Origin: CAIKZY01 sp044374195
GTDB lineage: Bacteria > Actinomycetota > Actinomycetes > S36-B12
Reading direction: 5' to 3'
Length of the DNA: 64,000 nt
NCBI GenBank assembly: GCA_044374195.1
Contig: JBILOY010000004.1
Coordinates: forward strand, 67,206 to 131,205
Part shown: positions 33,194 to 39,917 of the stretch, in pieces
How the letters are laid out: every line of letters begins with the position of its first letter
How positions within the stretch are numbered: position 1 is the first letter of the stretch
Translations under genes and position numbers: made by a program
The notes under the pieces: generated by a model
What the model saw: only the letters and a program-made list of their open reading frames with translations
What the model was told of the DNA's origin: nothing
The model's database searches: none

Positions 33194-34320
33194 GTCAATC
33201 TCGCGGGCGCCGCAGGGGAGCCATCGCGCTGGTCATTGCGGTGGTAGTCGCGGCCTCCGTCGGCATTGGCGTACTGCTGACTAACTCGACCGATAAGGAA
33301 CCAGCGCCGCTCCCGCAGCCGTCACCGACTGCCACAGTGCTCCCCGAGAATCCCGGCACCGTCCTGCTCCAGCTCAAGGACGATGAGGGCAATGCCGTGG
33401 TCAACCTACTTCTCGGCGGGGAGCCCGCAGAGCACGCCGGATCGAGCCTTTTCCTGCCTTCCGGCCTGCTGATCCCGACACCGACTGTGCTGCCCTTGCA
33501 GGCCACTCCGGGAAGTGCTGACACTCTCGCGGCGAAGAACGGGGTCTCGACCCTCCTGCTCGTGCGCATCGACGCGACCTTGACCCTTGACCGCCTGGCC
33601 CTGGCCGGACTCGTCGAATCCGTCAACGGCATCACTGTCGACCTGGGCCTGGGCTCGGTGACCCTCGATGGTGTCACCGCAGCTGACTACGCCACGCAAC
33701 TTAGGCCTGGTGAGAGTGAAGCCGATATGCAGGTGCGCGCCCGCGAGGTCATCATCCAGGCGCTGAGGGGGCTGCCCGATACCGACGAGTCGATGCGACA
33801 ACTGCTGGCCAGCCTGGGCTCGCTTGCCCGCAGTACGGCAACCAATGACGAGCTCGTGCCGTTACTCGCGCAGATTCGAATGGATGCGCTGAGCGGCAAC
33901 GTGATCAGGGCGAACCTGCCGGTCACCGTGGTCGCGACCGGCGCCACGAACTCCGTCGTGGTCAACGAGCCCGCAGCGCGCGTGCTCATCGACCAGATGT
34001 TCCCGACCGACACCTTGACGACCGGAGAACCCCCCCTGCCTCGAGTGGTACTGGAAGTCGCCGGGGCGAGCGCCGGGTACGCGCTCAAGATCAGGCGTCA
34101 GCTCACTGATTCCGGCGTCGCGGTGATCGATGGGGGAGTCTCCGATTCCGCGCTACAGGTCAGCCGAGTTCTGATCAATGCCGCGGTACCGAGGTCGTAC
34201 GATCTCGGCTTCGCGATCGCTGACTCACTGGGCCTGCCGGAGGAGTCAGTACAGGCGAGTACCGATTCACCTGTCGACGTAATCGTGCGACTTGGCGCAG
34301 ATGTGGGCCTGACACCCTAG
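33190..34320 (+). CDS. LCP-like / LytR C-terminal domain protein (degenerate)
   Basis: 376 residues. A basic cytoplasmic tail and one N-terminal membrane helix (about 12-30) precede a Pro-rich linker and an extracytoplasmic region. The middle resembles an LytR-CpsA-Psr fold (STLLLVRIDATLTLDRLALAGLVESVNGITVDL). The segment corresponding to the catalytic RxR reads DYATQLRPGESEADMQVRAREVI, with arginines missing, so phosphotransferase activity is doubtful. The C-terminal ~90 residues (VVLEVAGASAGYALKIRRQL) resemble the LytR_C domain. It sits between nadD and rsfS, where actinobacteria commonly carry such a gene. Confidence 0.7.
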   Translation: MSQSRGRRRGAIALVIAVVVAASVGIGVLLTNSTDKEPAPLPQPSPTATVLPENPGTVLLQLKDDEGNAVVNLLLGGEPAEHAGSSLFLPSGLLIPTPTVLPLQATPGSADTLAAKNGVSTLLLVRIDATLTLDRLALAGLVESVNGITVDLGLGSVTLDGVTAADYATQLRPGESEADMQVRAREVIIQALRGLPDTDESMRQLLASLGSLARSTATNDELVPLLAQIRMDALSGNVIRANLPVTVVATGATNSVVVNEPAARVLIDQMFPTDTLTTGEPPLPRVVLEVAGASAGYALKIRRQLTDSGVAVIDGGVSDSALQVSRVLINAAVPRSYDLGFAIADSLGLPEESVQASTDSPVDVIVRLGADVGLTP

Positions 34321-34362
34321 GTGTGAGAGGCTGCAGGCTCAGAATCAACGAAAAGGTGACAC

Positions 34363-34749
34363 GTGACGGCAAGCCCTGAATCGGTACAGCTGGCGATCGC
34401 GGCAGCCCTCGCTGCCTCGGAGAAGCTCGCTGAGGACATCATTGCGATCGATGTCAGCGAGCATGTCGTCATCACCGATGTCTTCTTGATGTGCTCCGCC
34501 GCCAATGACCGCCAGGTCGCTGGTGTTGTCGACGCCATCGAAGATTCCCTGCTCAAGGTCGGCGCCAAGACGCTTCGCCGCGAGGGTGAGCAGGAGAACC
34601 ACTGGGTTCTGCTCGACTACGGCGACATCGTGATTCATGTACAGCTGGCCGAGGAGCGGATTCACTACGCCATTGAGCGTCTGTGGAAGGACTGCCCACT
34701 GATCGCCTTGCCGGTCGAGGTCAACAGCCCGCGTAGTGCTCGCGCTTGA
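34363..34749 (+). CDS. rsfS: Ribosomal silencing factor RsfS
   Basis: 128 residues. It binds L14 and blocks 30S-50S joining during starvation. The family core is intact: EDIIAIDVSEHVVITDVFLMCSAANDRQV, EGEQENHWVLLDYGDIVIHVQ and RIHYAIERLWKDCP. GTG 34363 follows AAAAGGTGA. The next gene starts within 12 nt. Confidence 0.95.
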   Translation: MTASPESVQLAIAAALAASEKLAEDIIAIDVSEHVVITDVFLMCSAANDRQVAGVVDAIEDSLLKVGAKTLRREGEQENHWVLLDYGDIVIHVQLAEERIHYAIERLWKDCPLIALPVEVNSPRSARA

Positions 34750-34760
34750 CCGGTAACGCA

Positions 34761-35414
34761 ATGACATCACCTCGTCGCTTGGTCTTCTGGAGGCATGGCC
34801 GTACCGAGTGGAACGCGCAGATGCGCTTCCAAGGCCAGACCGATATCCCTCTCGATGACGTCGGTCTTGCGCAGGCCGAGCGTGCCGCGGCGATGCTTGC
34901 TAGCTTGCAACCGTCGATCATCGTCTCTAGCGATCTGATGCGCGCGCACCAGACCGCGAGCGCCCTGTCACGACTTGCCGGAGTCGAGGTTGCGACCGAC
35001 ACCCGGCTGCGCGAGACCTTTGCCGGTGATTGGGAAGGCCTGACGCGTGACGTGCTCGAAAGTCAGTACGGATCTGAGCTTGCTGCCTGGTCAGCCTTCT
35101 CCGACGTGCGACCCGGGGGTCATGGCGAGACTCGCATCGAGGTCGCCGATCGAATGGAAGCCGCTGTTCGCGATGCCCTGATCGGTCTTGATCCGGGACA
35201 GACGATGGTGGTAGCAACCCACGGTGGTGCGGCGCGCACCGCGATCGGTCGGCTGTTGGGTCTGCCGCACGACACCTGGGGCGCGTTAGGAGTCCTGACG
35301 AATTGCTCGTGGTCGGTGCTCGTCGAGAACGTCAGCGGTCAGGGAACGCCCTGGCGCCTGCAGGAGTACAACGCCGGCACGCTTCCCGAACCTGCGCTCG
35401 GCGACGACCGCTAG
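34761..35414 (+). CDS. Histidine phosphatase (phosphoglycerate-mutase-like)
   Basis: 217 residues. The RHG nucleophile motif is WRHGRTEWN near residue 10. RETFAGDWEGL holds the acid, and ATHGGAART the second catalytic His. The family contains phosphoglycerate mutases, cobalamin-pathway phosphatases and glucosyl-3-phosphoglycerate phosphatase; sequence alone does not decide. ATG 34761 is preferred to the overlapping TTG 34746. The last codons (GDDR-stop) are part of a 32-bp tandem repeat that continues past the gene. Confidence 0.85.
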   Translation: MTSPRRLVFWRHGRTEWNAQMRFQGQTDIPLDDVGLAQAERAAAMLASLQPSIIVSSDLMRAHQTASALSRLAGVEVATDTRLRETFAGDWEGLTRDVLESQYGSELAAWSAFSDVRPGGHGETRIEVADRMEAAVRDALIGLDPGQTMVVATHGGAARTAIGRLLGLPHDTWGALGVLTNCSWSVLVENVSGQGTPWRLQEYNAGTLPEPALGDDR

Positions 35415-35484
35415 GGCGGAGTGAGTGAGTCGGCGACGACCGCTAGGGCGGAGTGAGTAAGTGGGCGACGACCGCTAGGGCGGA
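35400..35484 (+). repeat. 32-bp tandem repeat at the end of the phosphatase gene
   Basis: Units start at 35400, 35432 and 35464. Each begins GGCGACGACCGCTAGGGCGG; the first two continue with a GTGAGT-rich tail. The first copy contains the phosphatase's final codons and stop, so the repeat arose by duplicating the gene end. The third copy is truncated and leads into the tRNA promoter zone. Confidence 0.9.
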
Positions 35485-35538
35485 AGGGGTCGATTTCACC
35501 CCGACTTCGTCGCTAGGTATGCTTTGGCTTCCCAATAC

Positions 35539-35611
35539 GGGGCTGTGGCGCAGCTGGTAGCGCACCTGCATGGCATGCAGGGGGTCAGGGGTTCGAGTCC
35601 CCTCAGCTCCA
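35539..35611 (+). tRNA. tRNA-Ala (anticodon GGC)
   Basis: The 73-nt gene folds as a full cloverleaf: acceptor stem GGGGCTG with CAGCTCC (one G-U pair), D arm GCGCAGCTGGTAGCGC, anticodon stem CCTGC/GCAGG around the loop ATGGCAT (anticodon GGC), and T arm GGGGTTCGAGTCCCC. The discriminator is A. The CCA end is not encoded and must be added. A protein frame begins one base later. Confidence 0.95.
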
Positions 35612-35612
35612 C

Positions 35613-35840
35613 GTGAGTGAGCATCCAGAGAAGAATCATCCCGTCGCGGGCATCGTTGCTGCCATCGTGCTCTCCGTCATCTTGGAGATCCTGTTTGCCG
35701 CCATGAATCCTGACAGCCCAGCCTGGCGCTTCTTGCCGTTCATGCTGCTCTGGGCCTTGATCTCGATCTATGTCTTTGGCATCCGCAAAGATTCCGATGA
35801 TCACGCGGCACACGACGCCCACGCGCCCGCTGAGCACTAA
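35613..35840 (+). CDS. Small membrane protein directly downstream of tRNA-Ala, 75 aa
   Basis: A GTG one base after the tRNA opens a frame for 75 residues: a short polar start, two hydrophobic helices (about 11-30 and 41-58) and a His/Asp/Ala-rich C-terminal tail (HAAHDAHAPAEH). There is no room for a Shine-Dalgarno sequence outside the tRNA, so maturation of the tRNA 3' end would leave a leaderless mRNA. GluQ follows 6 nt later. Function unknown; the His-rich tail might bind a metal. Confidence 0.6.
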   Translation: MSEHPEKNHPVAGIVAAIVLSVILEILFAAMNPDSPAWRFLPFMLLWALISIYVFGIRKDSDDHAAHDAHAPAEH

Positions 35841-35846
35841 CTGCTC

Positions 35847-36704
35847 ATGAGCGCATCGCGCATCACGCGTATTGCGCCCGTTTCCCCCGCAACCCGCATC
35901 ACGCGTATTGCGCCAACCCCAAGTGGCTTCCTCCACCGAGGCAACGCCGTCAACTTCGCCCTCATCAGCCATCTGGCCTCCCGGTGGGGTGCTGAGGTGG
36001 CCCTGCGTATTGACGATATGGACTCCTCGCGGGTGCGCCCCGAATACGTGGACGACATCTTCAGCACCCTTGACTGGCTAGGGATTACCTGGACCACAGG
36101 TCCCGGGGATCGCGCCGAATTCGAGCAGCACTACTCGATGGCTGACCGTACGGAGTACTACCGCTCACAGATAGACCTCTTAAGTGGCGCCGGACTCCAG
36201 GTCTTTGCCTGCTCGTGCAGTCGCGCTGACTTAGCTGCCTCGGGCGGACTGCGCTGCGCGGGTCCCTGCGTCAGCGCGGATCTCGAGCTTGCGACCGACC
36301 GCACGGCCTTAAGGCTTCGCATCCCAGACGGTGCCGCCGTACAGATGAGCGGTAGTGACATCGATCTGTCGGCGGTTCATGGCGACGTCGTGTTGTGGCG
36401 TCGTGACGGATTACCGGCCTACCACCTGGTCACCGTGATCGAGGATCGCGATCTGGGTGTCACCGACATCGTTCGTGGCTCGGACTTGCTGGAGTCAAGT
36501 GCGCTGCATGCCTGGTTGGCGCCGTACCTCGATGCGCCCAATGTCGCGCAGGCAAACTACCTGCACCACGGGCTTATCGCTGACGATGATGGCCACAAGC
36601 TCTCGAAATCCCGGCTCGAAGCTGGGCCGTTGGCGCGAACCGCAACTGAGCGTGCACAGGTGTTGCAGAGTGCTGAGCAATTAGCCGCGGATCTTGGTTA
36701 CTGA
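35847..36704 (+). CDS. gluQ: Glutamyl-Q tRNA(Asp) synthetase-like protein
   Basis: 285 residues, the length of GluQRS, which charges glutamate onto queuosine of tRNA-Asp. The HIGH-equivalent lies in APTPSGFLHRGN, the KMSKS-equivalent is HKLSKSR, and a zinc site is suggested by ACSCS and RCAGPC. The anticodon-binding domain of GltX is absent. The first ~20 residues carry an in-frame repeat (RITRIAP twice) from a 36-bp duplication; the second copy is the one that joins the normal N-terminus. Its 3' end overlaps the convergent M23 gene by 7 bp. Confidence 0.85.
   Translation: MSASRITRIAPVSPATRITRIAPTPSGFLHRGNAVNFALISHLASRWGAEVALRIDDMDSSRVRPEYVDDIFSTLDWLGITWTTGPGDRAEFEQHYSMADRTEYYRSQIDLLSGAGLQVFACSCSRADLAASGGLRCAGPCVSADLELATDRTALRLRIPDGAAVQMSGSDIDLSAVHGDVVLWRRDGLPAYHLVTVIEDRDLGVTDIVRGSDLLESSALHAWLAPYLDAPNVAQANYLHHGLIADDDGHKLSKSRLEAGPLARTATERAQVLQSAEQLAADLGY
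35859..35914 (+). repeat. 20-bp direct repeat inside the gluQ start
   Basis: CGCATCACGCGTATTGCGCC occurs at 35859-35878 and 35895-35914, exactly 36 bp apart, so the duplication keeps the frame and adds twelve residues. Confidence 0.9.
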
Positions 36705-37504
36705 GCCGCTCGACATATGGTGCGAAGCAGGCTTGCGGGGTTCACGGCTGCTGATTCACGGCCGCTCTTCCAGTATTCGAAATGCAGGTGAACTGCACCG
36801 GGTGAGCCGCTGTCGCCCATGGTCGCGATCACCTGTCCTGCTCGCACCTTCTGCCCGCCACGCACGAACACGTGCTGCATATGGCCGTAGTAGTACTTAC
36901 TGCCGCTCTTGCCCTTCAGCACGATCTGCATCGCGCCGTTGCTCTGGCGCTTGGTGCGGTTGATGTAGCCGGATTCGATGGCGAACAGGGGGGTGCCGCG
37001 GCGGCCTCCCATATCCATGCCCGCGTGGTTCCGGCGGCCACGATCTGCGCCCCAGCCATCGCCGTATTCAAAGTTTCGGGTCGGGCAGATACGCCCTTGG
37101 ATCATGCGAGGAGCCTTGATGGTCTTCGCACGGGCCTTGGCGCGCTTGTAGGCGACTGCGGCCCGCTTGGCTGCTGCGCGCTGGGCGGCTGCTCTTTTCG
37201 CGGCTGCCTTCTTCGCGGCGGCCTTCTTTGCCGCCGACTTCTTGGAGCCTGCCTTCTTGGCCCCTGCCTTTTTTGCCCCTGCCTTTTTCGCGGCGGCTTT
37301 CTTGGCTGCCGCCTGCGTCTTCTTGCCGGCCTTCTTCTTTCCCGGCTGATCCTTGGTCGTGACAACTGAGGTGGGAGCCGCGGCCGAGACCCCGCCTACG
37401 ACGGGAGCAGCCGGCTGCGCAGCCATCGCGGCCGTGGGCAATGTCAATGCCCCGGCCACGAGGGCGGCCCCGCAGAGCCCTACGAGTGTGCGTCGAGCGC
37501 GCAT
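36698..37504 (-). CDS. Secreted M23-family (LytM/lysostaphin-like) metallopeptidase
   Basis: 268 residues. An N-terminal signal peptide (hydrophobic to about residue 28, AMAAQP cleavage region) is followed by a ~90-residue Lys/Ala repeat region (units such as KKAGA and KKAAA). The M23 domain has the zinc residues in NHAGMDMGG (HxxxD) and HLHFEY (HxH). It should cut peptidoglycan crosslinks outside the cell. The basic repeat likely binds the anionic wall. GGGAGGTGAC precedes the ATG. It is downstream of the substrate-binding protein gene on the same strand. Confidence 0.9.
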   Translation of the reverse strand: MRARRTLVGLCGAALVAGALTLPTAAMAAQPAAPVVGGVSAAAPTSVVTTKDQPGKKKAGKKTQAAAKKAAAKKAGAKKAGAKKAGSKKSAAKKAAAKKAAAKRAAAQRAAAKRAAVAYKRAKARAKTIKAPRMIQGRICPTRNFEYGDGWGADRGRRNHAGMDMGGRRGTPLFAIESGYINRTKRQSNGAMQIVLKGKSGSKYYYGHMQHVFVRGGQKVRAGQVIATMGDSGSPGAVHLHFEYWKSGRESAAVNPASLLRTICRAAQ

Positions 37505-37549
37505 GTCACCTCCCGGAAACCGTCTTTGTTACACCCACTGATGGTGGCC

Positions 37550-38704
37550 CTAGAGCATGGGGAGGATCATGCCCTTCACTGAAGAGTTCACAGTGAAGAC
37601 TCCCTTGTCGGTGACATCGAGGATGTACACGGGCACCTTCAGGCGGTTGCCTGTCGAGGGGCGAATGCTGATGGTGCCAGTCGCGCCCTTGTAGTTCTTC
37701 GTGTTCTGCAGGGCCTTCAGCACGGGCGCGAAGCTCGTGCTCTTGGTCTGAGCCATCTTCGCGAAGAGCAGGTTCGCGGAGTCGTAGGTGAAGATTCCCC
37801 ACACGCCCGGGTTCTTGTTGAACGCCTTCTTGTAGTCAGCTACATAGGTGGCAGCTTTGGCGCCGGGCATCTGGGCTGCCTCGGGCACGCCGCTGAAGAC
37901 GCAGCGCTCGGCGGCAACCGTGCCCGCCTCGGTCACGAAGGCGGCATCAACGTTGGCAAGGCCCATCAGGCACTTGGTCGGCAGCTTGGAGAGCACGAGG
38001 CGCTGCGCGATCTTGGCGCCCTCGGGGTAGTAGGTGCTGACGTAGATCAGGTCGGGGACGCCCTCGAATGCCTGGGCAACCTCGGCGGTGTAATCGTTCT
38101 TGCCCTCCGTGATGGGAATGCTGGTGACGGTGGCGCCCTTGGCCCTTAGTGCCGAGGCCAGGCGATCGGCCATGCCCTGGGTGTAGGTCGAGGGATCAAC
38201 CAGCATGGCAACCTTCTTCGCACCGATTGAGGTGGCGTAGGCCGACTCGATCGGGGAGATCTGGTTGTTCTTGGGCTGCACGGTGATGCCCATGCCATCG
38301 GTGTCGTTGGTCGAGGTCATGTGCACGGGGACGATTCCGGCCTTGAGGTACAACGGCAGGTTCACGATGCCCACGGAGGAGTTGTACGGGCCGATGACTG
38401 CAACCGCACCGGCCTTCTGCGCCTTGGTCACCATCGCCGCTGCCTTGTTGGGATCAGCCTGGTCGTCGAGCTCGACGACGCGAATCTTGCGGCCCATGAT
38501 GCCGCCCTTGGCATTGGCCTGGGCGACGGCGAGCTTGACACCCCGCAGCATGTCCTTGCCGTTGTTTGCCTGGGCGCCGGTCAGGGGGGCCTCGACGCCG
38601 ATGACGATGTCGGATGAGGCCGCCTGCGCGGCGGGCGCCATGGCGATGCCGGAGAGCACGAGTGCTCCGCTGACGGTGACGCTGGCGAGTGTGGTGGCGC
38701 GCAT
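37550..38704 (-). CDS. Branched-chain-amino-acid-type ABC substrate-binding protein (orphan)
   Basis: 384 residues. A Sec signal peptide ending AQAA is followed by a type-1 periplasmic binding fold of the LivK/HAAT group: IVIGVEAPLTGAQANNGKDMLRGVKLA, VVELDDQADPNKA and VAVIGPYNSSVG. Unlike most Gram-positive substrate-binding proteins, the signal region has no lipobox Cys, so membrane anchoring is unclear. No permease or ATPase genes are beside it. Ligand probably an amino acid or short carboxylate; not decidable. Confidence 0.88.
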   Translation of the reverse strand: MRATTLASVTVSGALVLSGIAMAPAAQAASSDIVIGVEAPLTGAQANNGKDMLRGVKLAVAQANAKGGIMGRKIRVVELDDQADPNKAAAMVTKAQKAGAVAVIGPYNSSVGIVNLPLYLKAGIVPVHMTSTNDTDGMGITVQPKNNQISPIESAYATSIGAKKVAMLVDPSTYTQGMADRLASALRAKGATVTSIPITEGKNDYTAEVAQAFEGVPDLIYVSTYYPEGAKIAQRLVLSKLPTKCLMGLANVDAAFVTEAGTVAAERCVFSGVPEAAQMPGAKAATYVADYKKAFNKNPGVWGIFTYDSANLLFAKMAQTKSTSFAPVLKALQNTKNYKGATGTISIRPSTGNRLKVPVYILDVTDKGVFTVNSSVKGMILPML

Positions 38705-38807
38705 GATGACCCTTCGGTGGTGGACGTGGGATCTAGTCTGCCTTATGGGTCGACACCCAGCCTCAGGTCACCCCGATGGTCGACCAAGGGGCCTTCATGG
38801 CAAGAAC

Positions 38808-39842
38808 TCATTCCTGGCGAGCTGGCCAGATCAGGGTTCCCAGTGTCAAGAGCACCCCCGCGACCAGGGTCGCCCAGATCCGATAGGGCGCGTTCAACTC
38901 AAATGACTGACCCTCGATGGCGAATAAAGATATGACGGCGATGGTGATACCCGCGACAGCGATCGCGTAATGCGCTCGAACGAAAATCAAGGTAAGCGTG
39001 GCCCCGGCGGCTGTGAGCACCGCCAGTTCATACGGGGAGTTTCCGGCCGTGAGCATCAGGGCGGTGACGAAGACGATGCCGGCGATCGTTCCGAGTATTC
39101 GATGCCAGGTCCGTTCCAAGGTCAGCTGGCGCCCTGGTCGCGCCACCCAGGCGACTGTCATTGGGATCCAGTACTCATGCGGCCAGCCCAGGAAGTGAGC
39201 GATGGCCGTGGCTACCACCATGACTATCGCTAGCCGCACCCCGTGGCGCACGAATTCGTCGTTCAGGTGAAGATGGCTGCGCAGCCTGCTCGCGACTGAC
39301 GGATGTGCGGGTGGATGTTCATGGATCTGTTCCCACGCCCCGATGGCATACATCGCGATAGAGGTCACGATCGTGACGAGTCCGCCGAGGAGTACGAGCA
39401 GTCCGGTAGTCACCGCAGCTCTGTCGTCGACAGGTGCGCCCGCGAAGACCGCGTACATGACCAGAGTCAGGCTGCCATTTCCCAGGCCGAGTCCGCCGAG
39501 CGCGCCGGCAAAGCCGCATGCCAGTGATATTGCGGCCACGATGAGCAATTGCCAGTAGCCGGTACTGGAAGCGAGCCCGCCGATGGTCGCTCCGATAGCC
39601 AGCCACAGGGCAGACCAGCTCATCGTGCGCAGATGCAGGCCGAACTTCTGCTGCGTGTCGATAAGTGAGGTGAACCAGGAGCCCACAGCTAGCGGCACCG
39701 CGTACGAAGTGTTGTCTGTGGCGATGCATAAGGCTGCCAGCAGCCCTGTGACAATTCCGGCGATTAGGGGTCGGCGCCAGTGGAGGTTCGCCTTTTCGAT
39801 TCGCGTCGTGCTCGAGAGCACGCCCCTGATTGCCGACGACAT
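38808..39842 (-). CDS. FUSC-family (fusaric-acid-resistance/aromatic exporter-like) membrane protein
   Basis: 344 residues with about nine or ten hydrophobic helices arranged in two halves, split by a hydrophilic stretch near residues 170-200 (HEHPPAHPSVASRLRSHLHL). The second half contains HEYWIPMTVAWVARPGRQLTLERTWHRILGT, the characteristic FUSC motif. Members export aromatic acids or similar compounds, but partners are lacking here. It is divergent from leuS across 75 bp. Confidence 0.8.
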   Translation of the reverse strand: MSSAIRGVLSSTTRIEKANLHWRRPLIAGIVTGLLAALCIATDNTSYAVPLAVGSWFTSLIDTQQKFGLHLRTMSWSALWLAIGATIGGLASSTGYWQLLIVAAISLACGFAGALGGLGLGNGSLTLVMYAVFAGAPVDDRAAVTTGLLVLLGGLVTIVTSIAMYAIGAWEQIHEHPPAHPSVASRLRSHLHLNDEFVRHGVRLAIVMVVATAIAHFLGWPHEYWIPMTVAWVARPGRQLTLERTWHRILGTIAGIVFVTALMLTAGNSPYELAVLTAAGATLTLIFVRAHYAIAVAGITIAVISLFAIEGQSFELNAPYRIWATLVAGVLLTLGTLIWPARQE

Positions 39843-39902
39843 AGGGGAATCCTGGCCCCTGCTCCCGAGTCCGGCTCACCGACCCGCCAATCGGCCACCT
39901 CG

Positions 39903-39908
39903 TAGGAT
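39903..39908 (+). promoter_or_regulatory. leuS: -10 box of leuS
   Basis: TAGGAT lies 9 nt before the leuS ATG. The transcript would have a leader of at most a few bases, so leuS is leaderless or nearly so. There is no ribosome site. Confidence 0.5.
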
Positions 39909-39917
39909 GGTTACCTC

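Noticed and set aside
35400..35484. Possible CRISPR or attachment-site repeats beside tRNA-Ala
   Set aside because: Units are contiguous with no spacers, one contains a stop codon of the adjacent gene, and no integrase or cas gene is nearby.
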